Numbered from the stretch's first letter, positions 20,962-32,240 are shown. The stretch is DNA of 64,000 nucleotides from Chytridium lagenaria (GCA_025449115.1 JAHLKC010000158.1:1-64000); one strand, 5' to 3'. The notes: a model not told the origin generated them from the letters alone. Translations and numbers: made by a program.

Positions 20962-21944
20962 TCAAAAGTCCGAATCATCATCCAAAGCTCCTCGGAAGTC
21001 TCCAGTAGCTAAAAGGAAGCAATGGGTGGTGAGATTGATGTAGAGGTTTGTTTCACCAGTCCGGGACGATTTTCCTCTTTTCATTGTCACAGGAACCATC
21101 AGAAGATTACCCTCTCGTGGAGTAACCGCAATGGTGTTCTTGGTCAGAGCAGTTGGTTTGACGTAGAAGTTTGAAGTGGTCGCATCATAGACTGGGACTG
21201 TTTGGTTAGTTTTGTTTTGGTTTTTGCTTACATGGTATTTGTTGTCCGGTTCGGTTTTTTGAAAATGTAGTCATAGTGATTCCGTAATCACTCATTCTGA
21301 TTTCTGGTGAGTTCGTTTTTTCGCAGATTGTTCTGAATATGTCTAAGTGCCCCGTGGTTGGCTGAAGAGCGATCAGGTATCTGTCGCCTTGTCCTCGGTT
21401 GAAATCTCCTTTGAGTTCCACTTTGAGGGCTGCACCAATTATATAAAAGGTGAGGTCTTTGTTTGATATCATCACATTGTTGTTCGACACGGTGGCAGGA
21501 ATAGTGGAGGATAGGATGGATACGGTTTCAGGATTGGTATTTTGGAGGATCAGGAGTTTTTCTGTAAGGGAGTGAAGTAGGGATACGTTGAGACCGGCGG
21601 CGGAGGTTTCAGGTGGAAGGGGATTTTTGATGATTTTGCGCTTCATCAATTCACGGTTTCTATTTTCGGGTTTTTTGTTTGCTTTTGTCTATAGTGCCAA
21701 CTTCCGTTCTTTTTCGTTTTGGTTCCAAAGTTTGTTGGGATGTTGAAGATTCCAAGGGGTTATCTGCAGCAGTTGCGTTGGGAGAGTGTGGGTTTTCTGA
21801 ATCAGGTGTTTGGAGGTTCATGGATTTGAGGTCGTTGGGCTGAGGAACGGAAGTTTCACTATCCATTTTATTTTTTTTTGGGTGGAGAATTTCTTCGATG
21901 GTTCCCTTTTTTCTTCTTTTATGTTCGAAGTTCGTGTCTCCCAT
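20962..21944 (-). CDS. Helitron accessory protein with acidic Phe-ended tail, possible ssDNA-binding protein
   Basis: Second gene of the Helitron, same strand as Rep-helicase and downstream of it. It starts MGDTNFEHKRRKKGTIEEIL at 21944, with basic clusters KRRKK and KRKR (possible nuclear signals) and a low-complexity Ser/Pro/Asn region. After one missing base near 21675 a folded domain follows: LNVSLLHSLTEKLLILQNTN, LTFYIIGAALKVELKGDFNR, GQGDRYLIALQPTTGHLDIF. An intron of about 38 nt (GTAAGC to AACAG, near 21199-21236) joins GQQIP to PVYDATTSNFYVKPTALTKN. The C-terminus is GDFRGALDDDSDF with stop at 20962-20964. The beta-rich domain followed by a short acidic tip with a final Phe resembles bacterial and phage single-strand-binding proteins. 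Family membership is not recognised; the ssDNA-binding role is inference. Confidence 0.72.
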
Positions 21945-22118
21945 TGTTCCCTTTTTTTATATGTCTTTGTATTCGTTTTTGTATATAATTAGTCTCTCTA
22001 TAATTTTTGTTATCTTTTCAAGTTTTTTTCGTAATGGTTTATTTCCTTTGTTCCTATATTCTATTCTCTTTTTTTTATTTTATTTTACATTAAATTGGTT
22101 TTAAAGTATGGTCTTTAT

Positions 22119-25100
22119 TTATTGACTTAGCACTTCAGTATATACAACATTTTTCGTTCGTTGCAACTTTTCTTCTGATATTGCTAGAATCTTGACGTTG
22201 GCTTGGTTTGTTGCTCTTGATAATGCGACATATAGTTGACCGTGAGTAAAGACAGGTTCGGGTAAGTATATTCCAACAACCGGAATTGTTTGACCTTGTG
22301 CTTTATTGACGGTAAGGGCATACGCGAGTTTTATCGGAAACTGTTTTCGTCTCAACGTGAAAGGAAGGCCGGATGAAGATGATGATGACATCGGAATTCG
22401 TGGAATAAATACACGTTTTCCTTTATGTGATCCGATCACAATTTCCGCTTCAATTACGTTTCGATGGAGTTGTTTGCAAATAAGACGTGTGCCATTGCAC
22501 AACCCAGCCGGTGGATCAAGATTACGTAATAATATGATAGGGCTGTGTTGTTTCAAGCGAAGTAGGTGGGGCGATATTCCGGAAATCTCTAAAGTATTTA
22601 GAAATTCGATTTGGTATAAACCATTTGGATCTTCAGGCACTGAATCAAAACTGGAGTATATCGTCTCTTCCCCCGGTAGAAGCTCGAGAATTTTGCTGTT
22701 TAAATGATTTACGTATTCGTTGCGTGTGGCCAAAATAGCTCGATCTACTATCCATCTCGGATTGCGATAATGAGAATGAATATCGGAAAAGACAAAGTCT
22801 ATCAATTCTTGTTCGGCGTCGGATAAAGTGTCAGGAGTTGCAGAAATTATTATAGAAGGTGGTATTTGAATACGACCTTCTTCATCTCTTTCTTCGTCAC
22901 CATTTCCGACACGCAAAAGCCATTGACGAAAAGAAGCATCGTCCGACACTCGCATATTTTGTCGAAGACGAATTATATGAACGTCATGCCATATATATGA
23001 TCGAGAAAGTGAGCTACTGATAATTTGTTCCCTTGATCCTTTTGGGATGACTGTAAGAATCTGACGAAAGTCTCCGCACAGAACTATGGTTTCCCACCAA
23101 ACATCTTTTCACTGTCTGCCAGATCTCGAAAGGTTCTATCTACCGTTTCGAAAACATGCTTGTGCATCATAGGCGCTTCATCCCAAATAATAAGTCGGGT
23201 TTCGTGTAGCAACTTCGCAGTTTCACTATTTTTCTTAATGTTGCATGTTGTCGCGGTATCTGTATCGAGGGGAATTTTAATCTTGAGTGCGATGTGCGAC
23301 CTCCGATCATATTAATTGCAGCGATGCCCGACGATGCTGTGGCAAGTGCAATTTGGTTTCTATTTCGAATCGTCGCGAGAAGACATGAACAAAGAAATGT
23401 TTTTCCAGATCCTCCTGGACCATCGATGAAAAACACTTCTCCCAAGTTTTCTTCAACACTCGTCATTATCGTTTGAAATGCCTCGCGTTGATCATTATTG
23501 AAGACGTTATATCCATTAAGATGCTCTTCTGGAATGGCGAGATTCAACTCTTCACGAATAAGTACAGGCAAACCGTCTATAGAAGATATTTGGTCAAGCG
23601 TGGGAAGATCAAAATCGTCAATATTTCGATGATGTTGTTGAACTATGTTGCTGATATGTTGGAGCACGGCTTGTTGGCGGAGCTGATCATTCATGATTCC
23701 TTGATGGAAAAAATCTTCAGACATGGCTTCCCAGTAGTTATTCCAAAGGTCAATAACTGATGCGGGCTCACAAAACACTAAAAGTATTGCAAATAGCTGT
23801 CTGAGCGCATATGGAGACTGGAAAATTACGGCTTCTTCCATGCAATCTGTAACGTGAGAATCCGCTTCTAACAGATGTAGCTCTTGTGCAGCAGCTTTAA
23901 AGGTTGGGAAAGGCACGCCATTGACTGTTCGGAGAGATTGAAAACTTGTAGGTCCGCGTACATGCAATAAAAGTAAACGTAGAAAATATCGTTCACCCTC
24001 AGAAGGATGAACTGTATACATTCGTCCAACAGCATAATTCCGTTGTCTCCAAACCCACTTTCTTCCTGTGTTTTGCCAAACGAAATGTTCTGGTAATTCT
24101 GAGTACGTATAAACGCGAGCAGATTCGTCACGTTGATTGAGAGTGAAAAATTCGGTCAACATAGTTTTTCGTAGTCTCTCATCGTTTGCAATAGTTTGAA
24201 GATCGGCGGACTCATTATAGACAACGTAATTAGCATTCGGCAAATGCACTTGAAGTCTATACACAACAGGAGATAATTCACCAAGGGTGAAACTAAAAAT
24301 TCGCCAACATGCTTCCGGTGCGGCAATCCATCGAGTGTCAACAAACTGTTTAATCTCGTCGGATGAACTAACTTCTACGAAGGCACTATCATGACCTTGA
24401 TAATATGTTAATGGAAGAACGGCTTAATAACGAATACCTTTTAAAATATACTTATACAAATACTTAACCGCTTTAATACTGCTGCAAACTTCGACGTTTA
24501 TATGGCAGTTGAACTTTACGCTAAGATAGGGATTGTAAGGAACTACCCATCGATTATCCAAGTTTACTCCATGTTTTCTCACTCTTCGTCCGTCATCTCG
24601 TCTACGATATAATGGATATGAGTCCCTTCCTTGCGTAGTAGCTTCTTGAAATTCACGGGGATACCGTTTCGAACAATGCCCATTTTGCATGCATGCACTA
24701 TTAGGTCTAAAAGCACCACACGGTCCATGAACCATGTGATCGGAAACGACTGCGTATAATTGAGGTTCTTCTTCCCGATCAGGAAATTCTGCGCGAATTA
24801 CAGCATCGTAATCATCAGCCGTGGAGAATCGATGATGTGGAGCAAGAATGATTAACAGGTGCACATGAGGTAATCCTCTTTTCTGAAATTCAACGGAGTA
24901 AGCCCATGCTATCACGTCACCAAATATTTTCTTGGTAACAATCTCGTTTTTGAGCTCCTTCACTTTCCCGTTGAAAACTCGAACCACAACATCAGGTCGA
25001 TCTTGCGCTGACTGATTCGGTAGTAATTCTCGACGAATCTCCCGCCAGTTCGGATTACACGTCATCGTAACAAATAAAGATGGTTTTCCAAACTTCGCAA

Positions 25101-26389
25101 CAATCTTCATGGCATCTTGGTATCGTTGGTGTAAATACCGTGGACTACCAACAAATGACGACGGTAATACTGTTCTCCCAACATTTGCGGCATCTGTTTC
25201 CCCGTTCTGTACTGCATCTTGAATACCAAAATATAAATCAGATCGAATCGCGTCTTGCTCACGTCGAAGATAATTTAAACGCTCAGATTCTATCTTAACA
25301 TAATTATCAACCACATATTGCTGCAACAAACGCCCGCCGCGAAGAATTAATGATGTAGACTCGTCTCGTAACTGAAGCTTGAAACAATAATAATCGCGAC
25401 TTGTAACTTTTTTGTTTTGACGATTTAAAACATTAGGAGACCATCCTTGATCGCCGAAAGGAAAGAATAATGGATATTGCATAGCGTCATATGCACCGGA
25501 AAGATCCGATATTCGTTGCAATTGATTATCAAAAGGCCGCACAACAACTTCACGGTTCATTATACCGGAAGGATTATGTCCTTATGTGAATGTTAGAATT
25601 TATACATAGAAAGTTTATATACCATCAGTCCATAAGGCGGCAACCTGTGACGCTTGAGGTCTATTATACCGTCGTTGATCAAGATTCGGAATATCAAGGC
25701 GTAAAGACAAAGAAAACCCATCCAAATTGGGAAGTTCTGCCGCGGAACGAAAGACGGAGATATATGGATTCACATCACGTAACAAATTCTGTAATGTCCG
25801 AACTTTAACGGGATCCAAGTCTGGGAAAACGTCCATTCTATGATCGAATTCGTGTTCGGTATCAAAGAAATATAATTGTAAAAACTTTGGGCGTTGATTT
25901 CCATCAGGCAGTAATGATCCTATCCTATGATAAATAGAACCATGCACCCGAAACGTATATACTCCATCCCGACCATTCGCCAATTCTATATCCAATTGTA
26001 CTCCCAATGACGTAAAACCAAAAAGGGAATTATAACTCCGAATGTTGCGACAAAACTCAGTATTATTAGAGAAAAGCTCCAAGAGATACGGAGGAGGAGA
26101 CGACGATGGTAACGAAATCTTGCCCCCATCACAACAAAATAACGGTGACTCCAAGGAAATCGTCGAGCAAAACAGTATTCACATAAAACAGCAGGCGGAA
26201 GCAAATGTTCAACATCTGTAGGTCCCTCGAAAAAAAAGCAAGCTAACCGAGCACTCCCATGTCGTCTTCTATAACGCTCTCTACGTATACGCCGAATTTC
26301 CTGTCGCACATTTTCACTTTGAGCTGCTCGTTGACGGCGACGTCTATCAGTATTGGATTGCCTACATCCGTATCACTATACATATTCAT
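22119..26389 (-). CDS. Helitron Rep-helicase (RepHel)
   Basis: Replication initiator plus 5'-3' SF1B (Pif1-like) helicase that drives rolling-circle transposition. N-terminal Arg-rich region and zinc-finger piece (CEYCFARRFPW, then after a one-base shift FCCDGGKISLP), then RSYNSLFGFTSLGVQLD and HGSIYHRIGSLLPDGNQRPK. The Rep core has the HUH motif in KRGLPHVHLLIIL and the two catalytic tyrosines in VKYLYKYILKG. The helicase has Walker A FIDGPGGSGKTF, Walker B LIIWDEAPMMH, LCGDFRQILTVIPKGSR, and near the end LAYALTVNKAQGQTI and LYVALSRATN. Two 42-nt introns (24396-24437 and 25581-25622) carry in-frame stops but splice to KGHDSAFVEV and WTDGHNPSG, both family-like. One-base losses near 23255, 23100 and 26120 remain. 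The exact N-terminus is uncertain. Confidence 0.93.
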
Positions 26390-26810
26390 TGAACTAAAGA
26401 ACCTCTCAGTCTCTCGCTGCACATCACTCTGCTGATGTCGTCGACGTCTTCGAGCAAAAGTGTTTGCTTCGCGCCGACTTTGTCGAACCGAATCCGTCTC
26501 TTGACTATCAAATCAATACCACTTCCCACGTCATTCAATACCTTGAATCCATCCACCGTAACCGTTTGCAACAAACTACGGAAATATTTATAAATAACCC
26601 ACTATATGATTCCCCCACCGTCTCAAAACACGGATAACAACAATAACATCATCAATTATTAAAATTCTACTTTTTTTTATTTTATTTGTTCACGTGGGAA
26701 CGACCCAATGAATACGATCCGTTAACCCGCCAATAAGAATGGTCGGTGAGGACGGACACCATAAGAATTTTATAATATTAGATGAGTTGAATGAATGAAT
26801 GAGAATGAGT

Positions 26811-27289
26811 TGTGAAGGGATGGACGTGTCTATAGGGTGTTAGGCGCGTTTTGGGGGGTTTTCGTAACGTGTCTTCACGCGGTGACGCGTCTGTAACGCG
26901 TGTATTGTAGCGTGACGCGTAACGAGAGGGCCTATAGTGGACAAGAAGTTAGTATTTTCGTGTCTGCGCTTGGAGAGTGTCTTAGGAGGGAGTGTCTTTT
27001 TCTTGGAAATACCTTTTGTCTTCTGGTGACGCTAGGAACGGGGTGCTTGTTTGTTGAACGGTTTCCTGTATGTGTCTAGGGGGAGTAAAGGGGGATTTTA
27101 CCTGTTTGGAGGACGTCTCGAGAGGGTACACTTTGTAAAGGCGGTTTTGAAATAAATACGTTCTTTATTCACTACACGCGTTCATCGTTCCTATACATAG
27201 TTTGATACCGTCTCGCCATCCCTATCGTCCTCCACGAGGTTCCAACACGACGAGTCAAGCTTACCTGTCACGGTACCCGTTCCTTGACA
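26811..27289 (+). repeat. Left LTR of the Ty3/gypsy-type element
   Basis: 479 bp starting TGTGAAGGGA and ending TTGACA. Near-identical to 36151-36623, with about ten differences and three small indels. It holds ACGCGT four times (26885, 26896, 26915, 27176). After it comes GAAGTGGTTGCGTCC, whose TGG a few bases in is the normal start of a tRNA primer-binding site. Confidence 0.95.
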
Positions 27290-27357
27290 GAAGTGGTTGC
27301 GTCCAGTTTTGAACAAAACCGATCGAGTCCCCAAGGTTAGAACTCGATCACCTTCCA

Positions 27358-30021
27358 ATGATGACGGCACTTGCCTCTTCCGACGTCCCGATCTTCGATG
27401 GTACCAACGAGTATCGTTTCCGAGAAGAGCTGGCCAAGCTCTACTCCAGGATCAAGCTGATGGGTTCGAAGGCTACAGATGATGCCATCATCGAGTACAT
27501 TATCGCTCACTGCTTCCCAGGAGCGGAGCATGTCAGGTCCACGGCAAAAGAATGGCAGCGGGTCACAAAGTCGGCAAAGCAGCCCATCCTTTTCGTTAAC
27601 TTTTTGAATCATTTGAAGGACGTATGGGGCTATGCAAACACAACAGTGACGCTTCAGCACCTCTACGCCCTCTCTCATCGATATAAAGGCATGCCAATCA
27701 CCAACCCGTGGTGGGAAGGGATTGTAGCAAACTTCAAGAGGTTGCAAAGCAGGATGGCTACGAAACCGACGGATCCGGAGATGGTGGACTTTGTGATGGC
27801 CCCTATGAGTGACACCATGAAGAATGGTGTTGCAGAGACCATCTACAGGTTTCGACAGACGGCGGCAATCAAGGCATCGATGGCAGCGGCTTCGGGTTCG
27901 ACGGCAGCTTCAGTCTTGGTTGAGAGTGTTGGGGGGTCTGGTATAGCTACCCAACCGTCGGGAGGAGCTCCAAGCATCAGCATCAATGACGTCGAGCGGC
28001 CGTTCACGCTGGATGAGGTTGAAGCCGCTGTAAGGAGCTACCTCAAGGTGATGAGACAGTTTACGGTGTTCGGCATGGAGGAGAGGGGTGCTGGGGTTGT
28101 GGATCCCGTAACGGAGGTGTTGGCGAAGGGTGCTTTCGGTTCTCCAGGGTGGCAAAGTGGTTTTGGAGGAGTACAGTTGGGCGAGGGTTTTGGACAGATG
28201 GGTGGTTTTAACATGGGGCATCAGGCGATGGGTGGAGTTCACGGCATTGACATTTTGGGAGGGGTTGGGGGGGAAAATCTACTGGAGAAAGCGAGGCTAG
28301 AAGAGCAGAGCAAGGCAGATAACTTTGCGAGGCTCATGAGTACAACTCCGTCTAAAAACCCCTCCCAACCTCAAGCAAGTACCCAGCCCGGCAAGCAAGT
28401 CCGTTTTGCAGACCCCAAGCAGGATCAAGCGCTGCAGGACCTCACTCTGCAGTTCCAAGACATGAAGCTTTTCGTCAACAAAGTCAACAAACAACTAGAC
28501 GTACTCACGAACGCAATTCTGAAACCATCGCAAGCGGTCAAGGCTAAGAATCCGCCAGGGGAGAAGACAGCTACGGGGCTTTTTCATGAGGTGGACTCCA
28601 TGGTGATGGGGACGGCGGCGTCTCAGGGTGTAAGATGTTACTATTGCGGTCTCCCAGGACACTATAAGGATCAATGCGAGATCCTTGTTAAAGACATCCT
28701 AGCAGGCGCTAAGGTGATTATAGCACCCGACAGACGGCTCCATTGGGTGGTGACGGACGTAGAGACGGGTGCAAGGAAGTTGGGAGAGGAGGTTAAAGGT
28801 CACCGCGAGGGGGCGCGGCATCATGTGATGGAGGTGGGGGAGGACCCGACTTACCAGGCAGCTCTCTCTCAAGTGGATTTCTCCCTGACTATCGAGGGGT
28901 ATGCGTTCAGCTTGGGCTCTGCTCTTGCAACGGAGGGGACACCACGCTGCAAGTCACCACCTGGAGCATCAGAGTCGGTTGTCACGGGGGAAACCACAGA
29001 AGAGATCCTAGTAGTAGAGGTCCAGTCGTTTTCGCCGTCCATAGCACCGTCAGACGTCTCAGAGGCGGAAGCACTGCGAGTGGTGGAGTCTCTGAACATG
29101 GAGGGTATCGGAAAGCCTGGTGATGGGGTACCGGTTTGGGTGATCTGTGAGGAAGTAGCCAAAGCGAGGGGCACGGCTGTTGTGGATGTGCAGGTTAAGA
29201 GGGTTAGGGATCCATTGGATGAGGGGGAGCAACCCCCACGTGTTGCGATCGACTGGCCCCCGAAGCCTGGTCAAGCGGTGGTCTACCCACGGAGGATGGA
29301 CCGACCCTCAAAGACGACCACCATAGAACCGACAACCTTACAACCAAGAATACCTTTACCGACGGGAATAAAGACGGGGACCCATACGAATCCTACTGTG
29401 ACGGCCACAGTTCCCACGGTGCAACAGGGTCCGGGTTTGAGCGTGGAAGAGTCGTTTCCGAGGGCTCCAGCGGATAATGTGGTGGCAGACGTCGATGAGG
29501 ACGCGGAGATGGGTGAGGAAGGAGATGCGCAAGGGAAAAGGAGCAGGAGAAGGAAGAAGAAGAAGAGTTCGGGAGCGGAAAAGTCGGCAGAAAAAGCGAC
29601 AACGTTGGAAGCTGGAAGTGTTGAGAGGGGAGGATCAGTAGGGCCTGGGGGTTCAGAGACGGGTAACGAAGCGTCAAAACCACTAGGCCCCTCTATATCC
29701 TTACCCGCTCCTCCCCCTCAAGACTACGCTATGCGCAGGGGCATCCATCTGACTCAAGGGGAGCTTCTTGTCGTGATAGACAAGCTTTTCAACCAGTCGG
29801 TGGATGCGTCAATGACGTGGGGACAGTTCCTGGCCTTTTCCCCAAGAGCAGTTCGTATGGTGATGGACAGGATAAAGGCTCGAAAGGTCCCCTTTGACGC
29901 TATTCCTGAAGGACCAGATGGCATGGCGGTGGACGAGGCTGTACTCGCAGCGTTCAACACGAAGGCTGTGCCTGAGGAGGACATGTACGACAGGTTTCTT
30001 AGCTGCTTTCTGGATGAATAG
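27358..30021 (+). CDS. gag: Gag-like protein of the LTR retrotransposon
   Basis: Uninterrupted frame of 887 codons starting at ATG 27358 in the primer-site-proximal leader. The N-terminal part (PIFDGTNEYRFREELAKLYS; WGYANTTVTLQHLYALSHRY) is the helical capsid region of the retrotransposon gag type. A CCHC zinc knuckle CYYCGLPGHYKDQC lies at residues 427-440. The long C-terminal half is low complexity, with a Lys/Arg-rich segment (KRSRRRKKKKSS) and acidic patches, and ends with a compact helical piece DMYDRFLSCFLDE. Gag this long with a large tail after the knuckle is typical of fungal gypsy elements. It has no frame error, in contrast with pol, so selection or good sequence here kept it open. 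Confidence 0.92.
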   Translation: MMTALASSDVPIFDGTNEYRFREELAKLYSRIKLMGSKATDDAIIEYIIAHCFPGAEHVRSTAKEWQRVTKSAKQPILFVNFLNHLKDVWGYANTTVTLQHLYALSHRYKGMPITNPWWEGIVANFKRLQSRMATKPTDPEMVDFVMAPMSDTMKNGVAETIYRFRQTAAIKASMAAASGSTAASVLVESVGGSGIATQPSGGAPSISINDVERPFTLDEVEAAVRSYLKVMRQFTVFGMEERGAGVVDPVTEVLAKGAFGSPGWQSGFGGVQLGEGFGQMGGFNMGHQAMGGVHGIDILGGVGGENLLEKARLEEQSKADNFARLMSTTPSKNPSQPQASTQPGKQVRFADPKQDQALQDLTLQFQDMKLFVNKVNKQLDVLTNAILKPSQAVKAKNPPGEKTATGLFHEVDSMVMGTAASQGVRCYYCGLPGHYKDQCEILVKDILAGAKVIIAPDRRLHWVVTDVETGARKLGEEVKGHREGARHHVMEVGEDPTYQAALSQVDFSLTIEGYAFSLGSALATEGTPRCKSPPGASESVVTGETTEEILVVEVQSFSPSIAPSDVSEAEALRVVESLNMEGIGKPGDGVPVWVICEEVAKARGTAVVDVQVKRVRDPLDEGEQPPRVAIDWPPKPGQAVVYPRRMDRPSKTTTIEPTTLQPRIPLPTGIKTGTHTNPTVTATVPTVQQGPGLSVEESFPRAPADNVVADVDEDAEMGEEGDAQGKRSRRRKKKKSSGAEKSAEKATTLEAGSVERGGSVGPGGSETGNEASKPLGPSISLPAPPPQDYAMRRGIHLTQGELLVVIDKLFNQSVDASMTWGQFLAFSPRAVRMVMDRIKARKVPFDAIPEGPDGMAVDEAVLAAFNTKAVPEEDMYDRFLSCFLDE

Positions 30022-30119
30022 ACCTGGACAAGGTTACTGGTGGGAAAATCACAGCAGAGCGGGCTGGTCAGGGCGCTGACGGGGTCACGGTCGAGTCCAA
30101 CTCCTTAGACGTCGTCAAC

Positions 30120-30790
30120 GTGATGAACTACAAGGTTTCTGTCGATGACGTCTTGAGTTTTTCCACAGAACTAGCCGAGGAGGACGGTGGAGAGTTTGGG
30201 AGGCCGGAGCACAATTACGAAACTCGCTGCAAGGTTGTGTGTGCGAGTCCGTCAGTGCCCCACGTCAAAGTCGGTCTCGGTCCAGACGCGGTTTATCTGG
30301 AAAAGTTACGTTAGATGGGGGATCACAAGTCATCACCGTTCGTCTATCCATTTATGAACGTGTAGCAGCAACAGCGGGGATTGAAGAGGGTGCTTCTATC
30401 AGCATGCGCGGTGCTCATGGCCACACTAGGAAACTAGTTGGTCTGGTGCCACGGCTTCCTGTGGGCATTTTTGGATTCACGTACTTTGTACAAGCCTTCA
30501 TCATCGACGACCGCATTGACCCGAAGCCTCCTTTTGGCCTTCTCTGGGCCAACCCTTCCTGGATCTTGCGCGAGCAGAGACCTCGTGGTCGGAGAATGGT
30601 GACCAGTGGACGCGTTTTCGAAGTCAGCAAGACCCCAAACTCGCCCTTAAAGCCAAGACGGTGGATGTACGCGACAAGGACAACCATACAACATGTCGAG
30701 TTTCCGTCAAGCAAGAGCGATGCACAACGACAGCTTCGCCTGTTTCTCGTGAAGCCTAGACGCACTATCTTGGCTGGAACAGGCACGCTT
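30120..30790 (+). CDS. Retropepsin-like aspartic protease region
   Basis: After gag the frame moves and encodes MMNYKVSVDDVLSFSTELAE. Following a shift near 30300 it gives KVTLDGGSQVITVRLSIYER, where LDGGS occupies the place of the D-S/T-G active site of retroviral-type proteases. GLVPRLPVGIFGFTYFVQAF follows, and PFGLLWANPSW resembles the F-[IL]-GxP/W motif downstream in fungal gypsy proteases. The catalytic triad variant DGG is non-standard. Two short frames must be joined, so the exact limits are uncertain. The protease would cleave Gag and Pol. Confidence 0.62.
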
Positions 30791-30799
30791 ACGTTCTTG

Positions 30800-32240
30800 C
30801 GTGTTAGCGCGTTTTGCGCGTCAAATACGTGTTCTTTTACTGGGATTCCTTTATTCTTTTCGTTTCTCTATTCGTTTCTTTTACACTCTTTTCTTTCTCC
30901 TTATATTTCCTTTCTTTTCTTTTTTTTATATCTCTTTTCCTACTTTCGTTTATTTGTTTTCAAAAAGTTACCGCACTTAAGACAGCGGCGCAAGCCTGAG
31001 GGTGGGCCCGGGCGATACGAGGGTCCCGTTGGCAGCCATGGCCACGGTGAAAAGACTAGTGTTCCCGTTCTAGTAGGGAGGACTCTTCTGTTTGGAAGTG
31101 TACGCATTTTATTCTCGTGCTTTTAAGCGTTTTTCCTGTATTTTTCTTCTTTGTTTCTTTCTACCTGTTATGGTTCTTTTCATTGGGAGGTGTTTGGCAA
31201 GTGACTCTTGCGTTGTTAACGCGCAAAGGAGCGCATTAGTCTTTTTCGCACTTAATGTTTTCTGGACCCCTAATTTGTTCTTCTCTGGTGGGTGTGTCTT
31301 TTGTGTCTTTCTTGTCTTGTCTTCACTTTGTGTCTGTTCCTATACCCTTGTCTCGGGAGTTAGCAAGCTGCTTGGATTAGGGGAGGAAGGAGGAAGTTGG
31401 ATCCAAAAATAAACATACCAGGAGGAGTCTCAAACCATCCCTTCTCATTCTCGCTCAGTGAACAGGCAGCATCAGGGCATCCGAGGCCGGGACACAATCA
31501 GCCGAGCCTTAACGAAGAGAGGGGATGACGAACAAGCGCGGCATCAACGCTCAAGAGGGTCGGGCGTCGTTTAGGGGAGAGACTGGGACGGTTAGCGATT
31601 GGGGAGAGTCTGACTGGACAGCAGGGGTGGACTCGTTCACTGTAACTGGACGGGCGGCTCACCTAGGCTGATGGGTCCACCTTCAAAGGGGTGTTGAGGG
31701 GTCTAGCAGAGGATGGTGGGACGTTGCAACGGCGATGGTGGGGGTTCAGGGGAAGCTAGGTCGTTCCTCAAGAAGAAGGTGTTTTGGGAGAGACTCTATC
31801 AGTGCCGTGGTGACAGCGGTCCACTCCATGGACACGCGAACCCTCCTCAAGATGGCTCTCCTTCGAGAGGAAGGCGTCGGAGTAGGCCACTGGACTGTGA
31901 GCTGTTGGATTGGTGCGGTGAGGTTGCTGGCTAGGGCGATGGGCTTTGGAGAGGTCCTTTTTGAGGAAGAAAAAGGGGGGATGGTGGACAGCATGACTAT
32001 GTACAAGCCACGTGGAGGAAGGTTCGCCCGTCGGCAAGTCCTTAGAAGGTGGTGTTGCCCCGCAGCCATGGGCAGAACAAGGATGACGAGTTGATGAGGA
32101 GGCGGTGAGGCTATGACGGCGGAACGTATCGAAACGCTTTGTAGTGAAGCGTCGTGGCTTCAAGCAGAGAGATGGGGCCCTCAAGTCGATGCTGAAGGAG
32201 GAAGCGGAGTCTTTCTCTTTCACCTTGGCCGACCGTGGAA
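30800..32240 (+). other. T-rich spacer and poorly conserved linker between protease and RT
   Basis: About 1.4 kb inside the retrotransposon. 30835-30960 and 31110-31330 are very T/C-rich on the plus strand. Between them is a motif that recurs near the 3' end of the element (see internal repeat). Open frames 31713-32286 on both strands have no recognised domain. A separate promoter or leader for pol could lie here; I see no proof. Confidence 0.4.
30960..31085 (+). repeat. Internal direct repeat of the retrotransposon, copy 1
   Basis: GTTACCGCACTTAAGACAGC and the following 100 bases resemble 35957-36070 (GTTACTGCACCTTAGACAGC, then CCTGAG, and a GGGAGG box about 110 bp later). Identity is clear over the first 35 bases and patchy after. 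Confidence 0.55.

Larger units (their letters stand above)
20836..26782 (-). mobile_element. Complete Helitron (rolling-circle transposon)
   Basis: Lies on the minus strand. Its 3' end is at 20836: reading minus, a hairpin CGCC-GAA-GGCG (20850-20860) is followed by GGCCTACCCCCTAG and then a host T, the classic CTRR-T ending. The 5' end I place at 26782: minus strand TCTAATATTATAAAATTC preceded by a host A. Removing the element brings host A (20835) and T (26783) together, the AT target Helitrons use, with no target duplication. Inside are a Rep-helicase gene (22119-26389) and a second gene (20962-21944). Total length 5947 bp. The coding frame needs only a few single-base fixes, so it may still be competent. 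Confidence 0.93.

Noticed and set aside
24396..24437. In-frame TAA in the Helitron gene as proof of a dead element
   Set aside because: The stop lies inside a 42-nt GT-AG intron whose removal restores the family sequence exactly.
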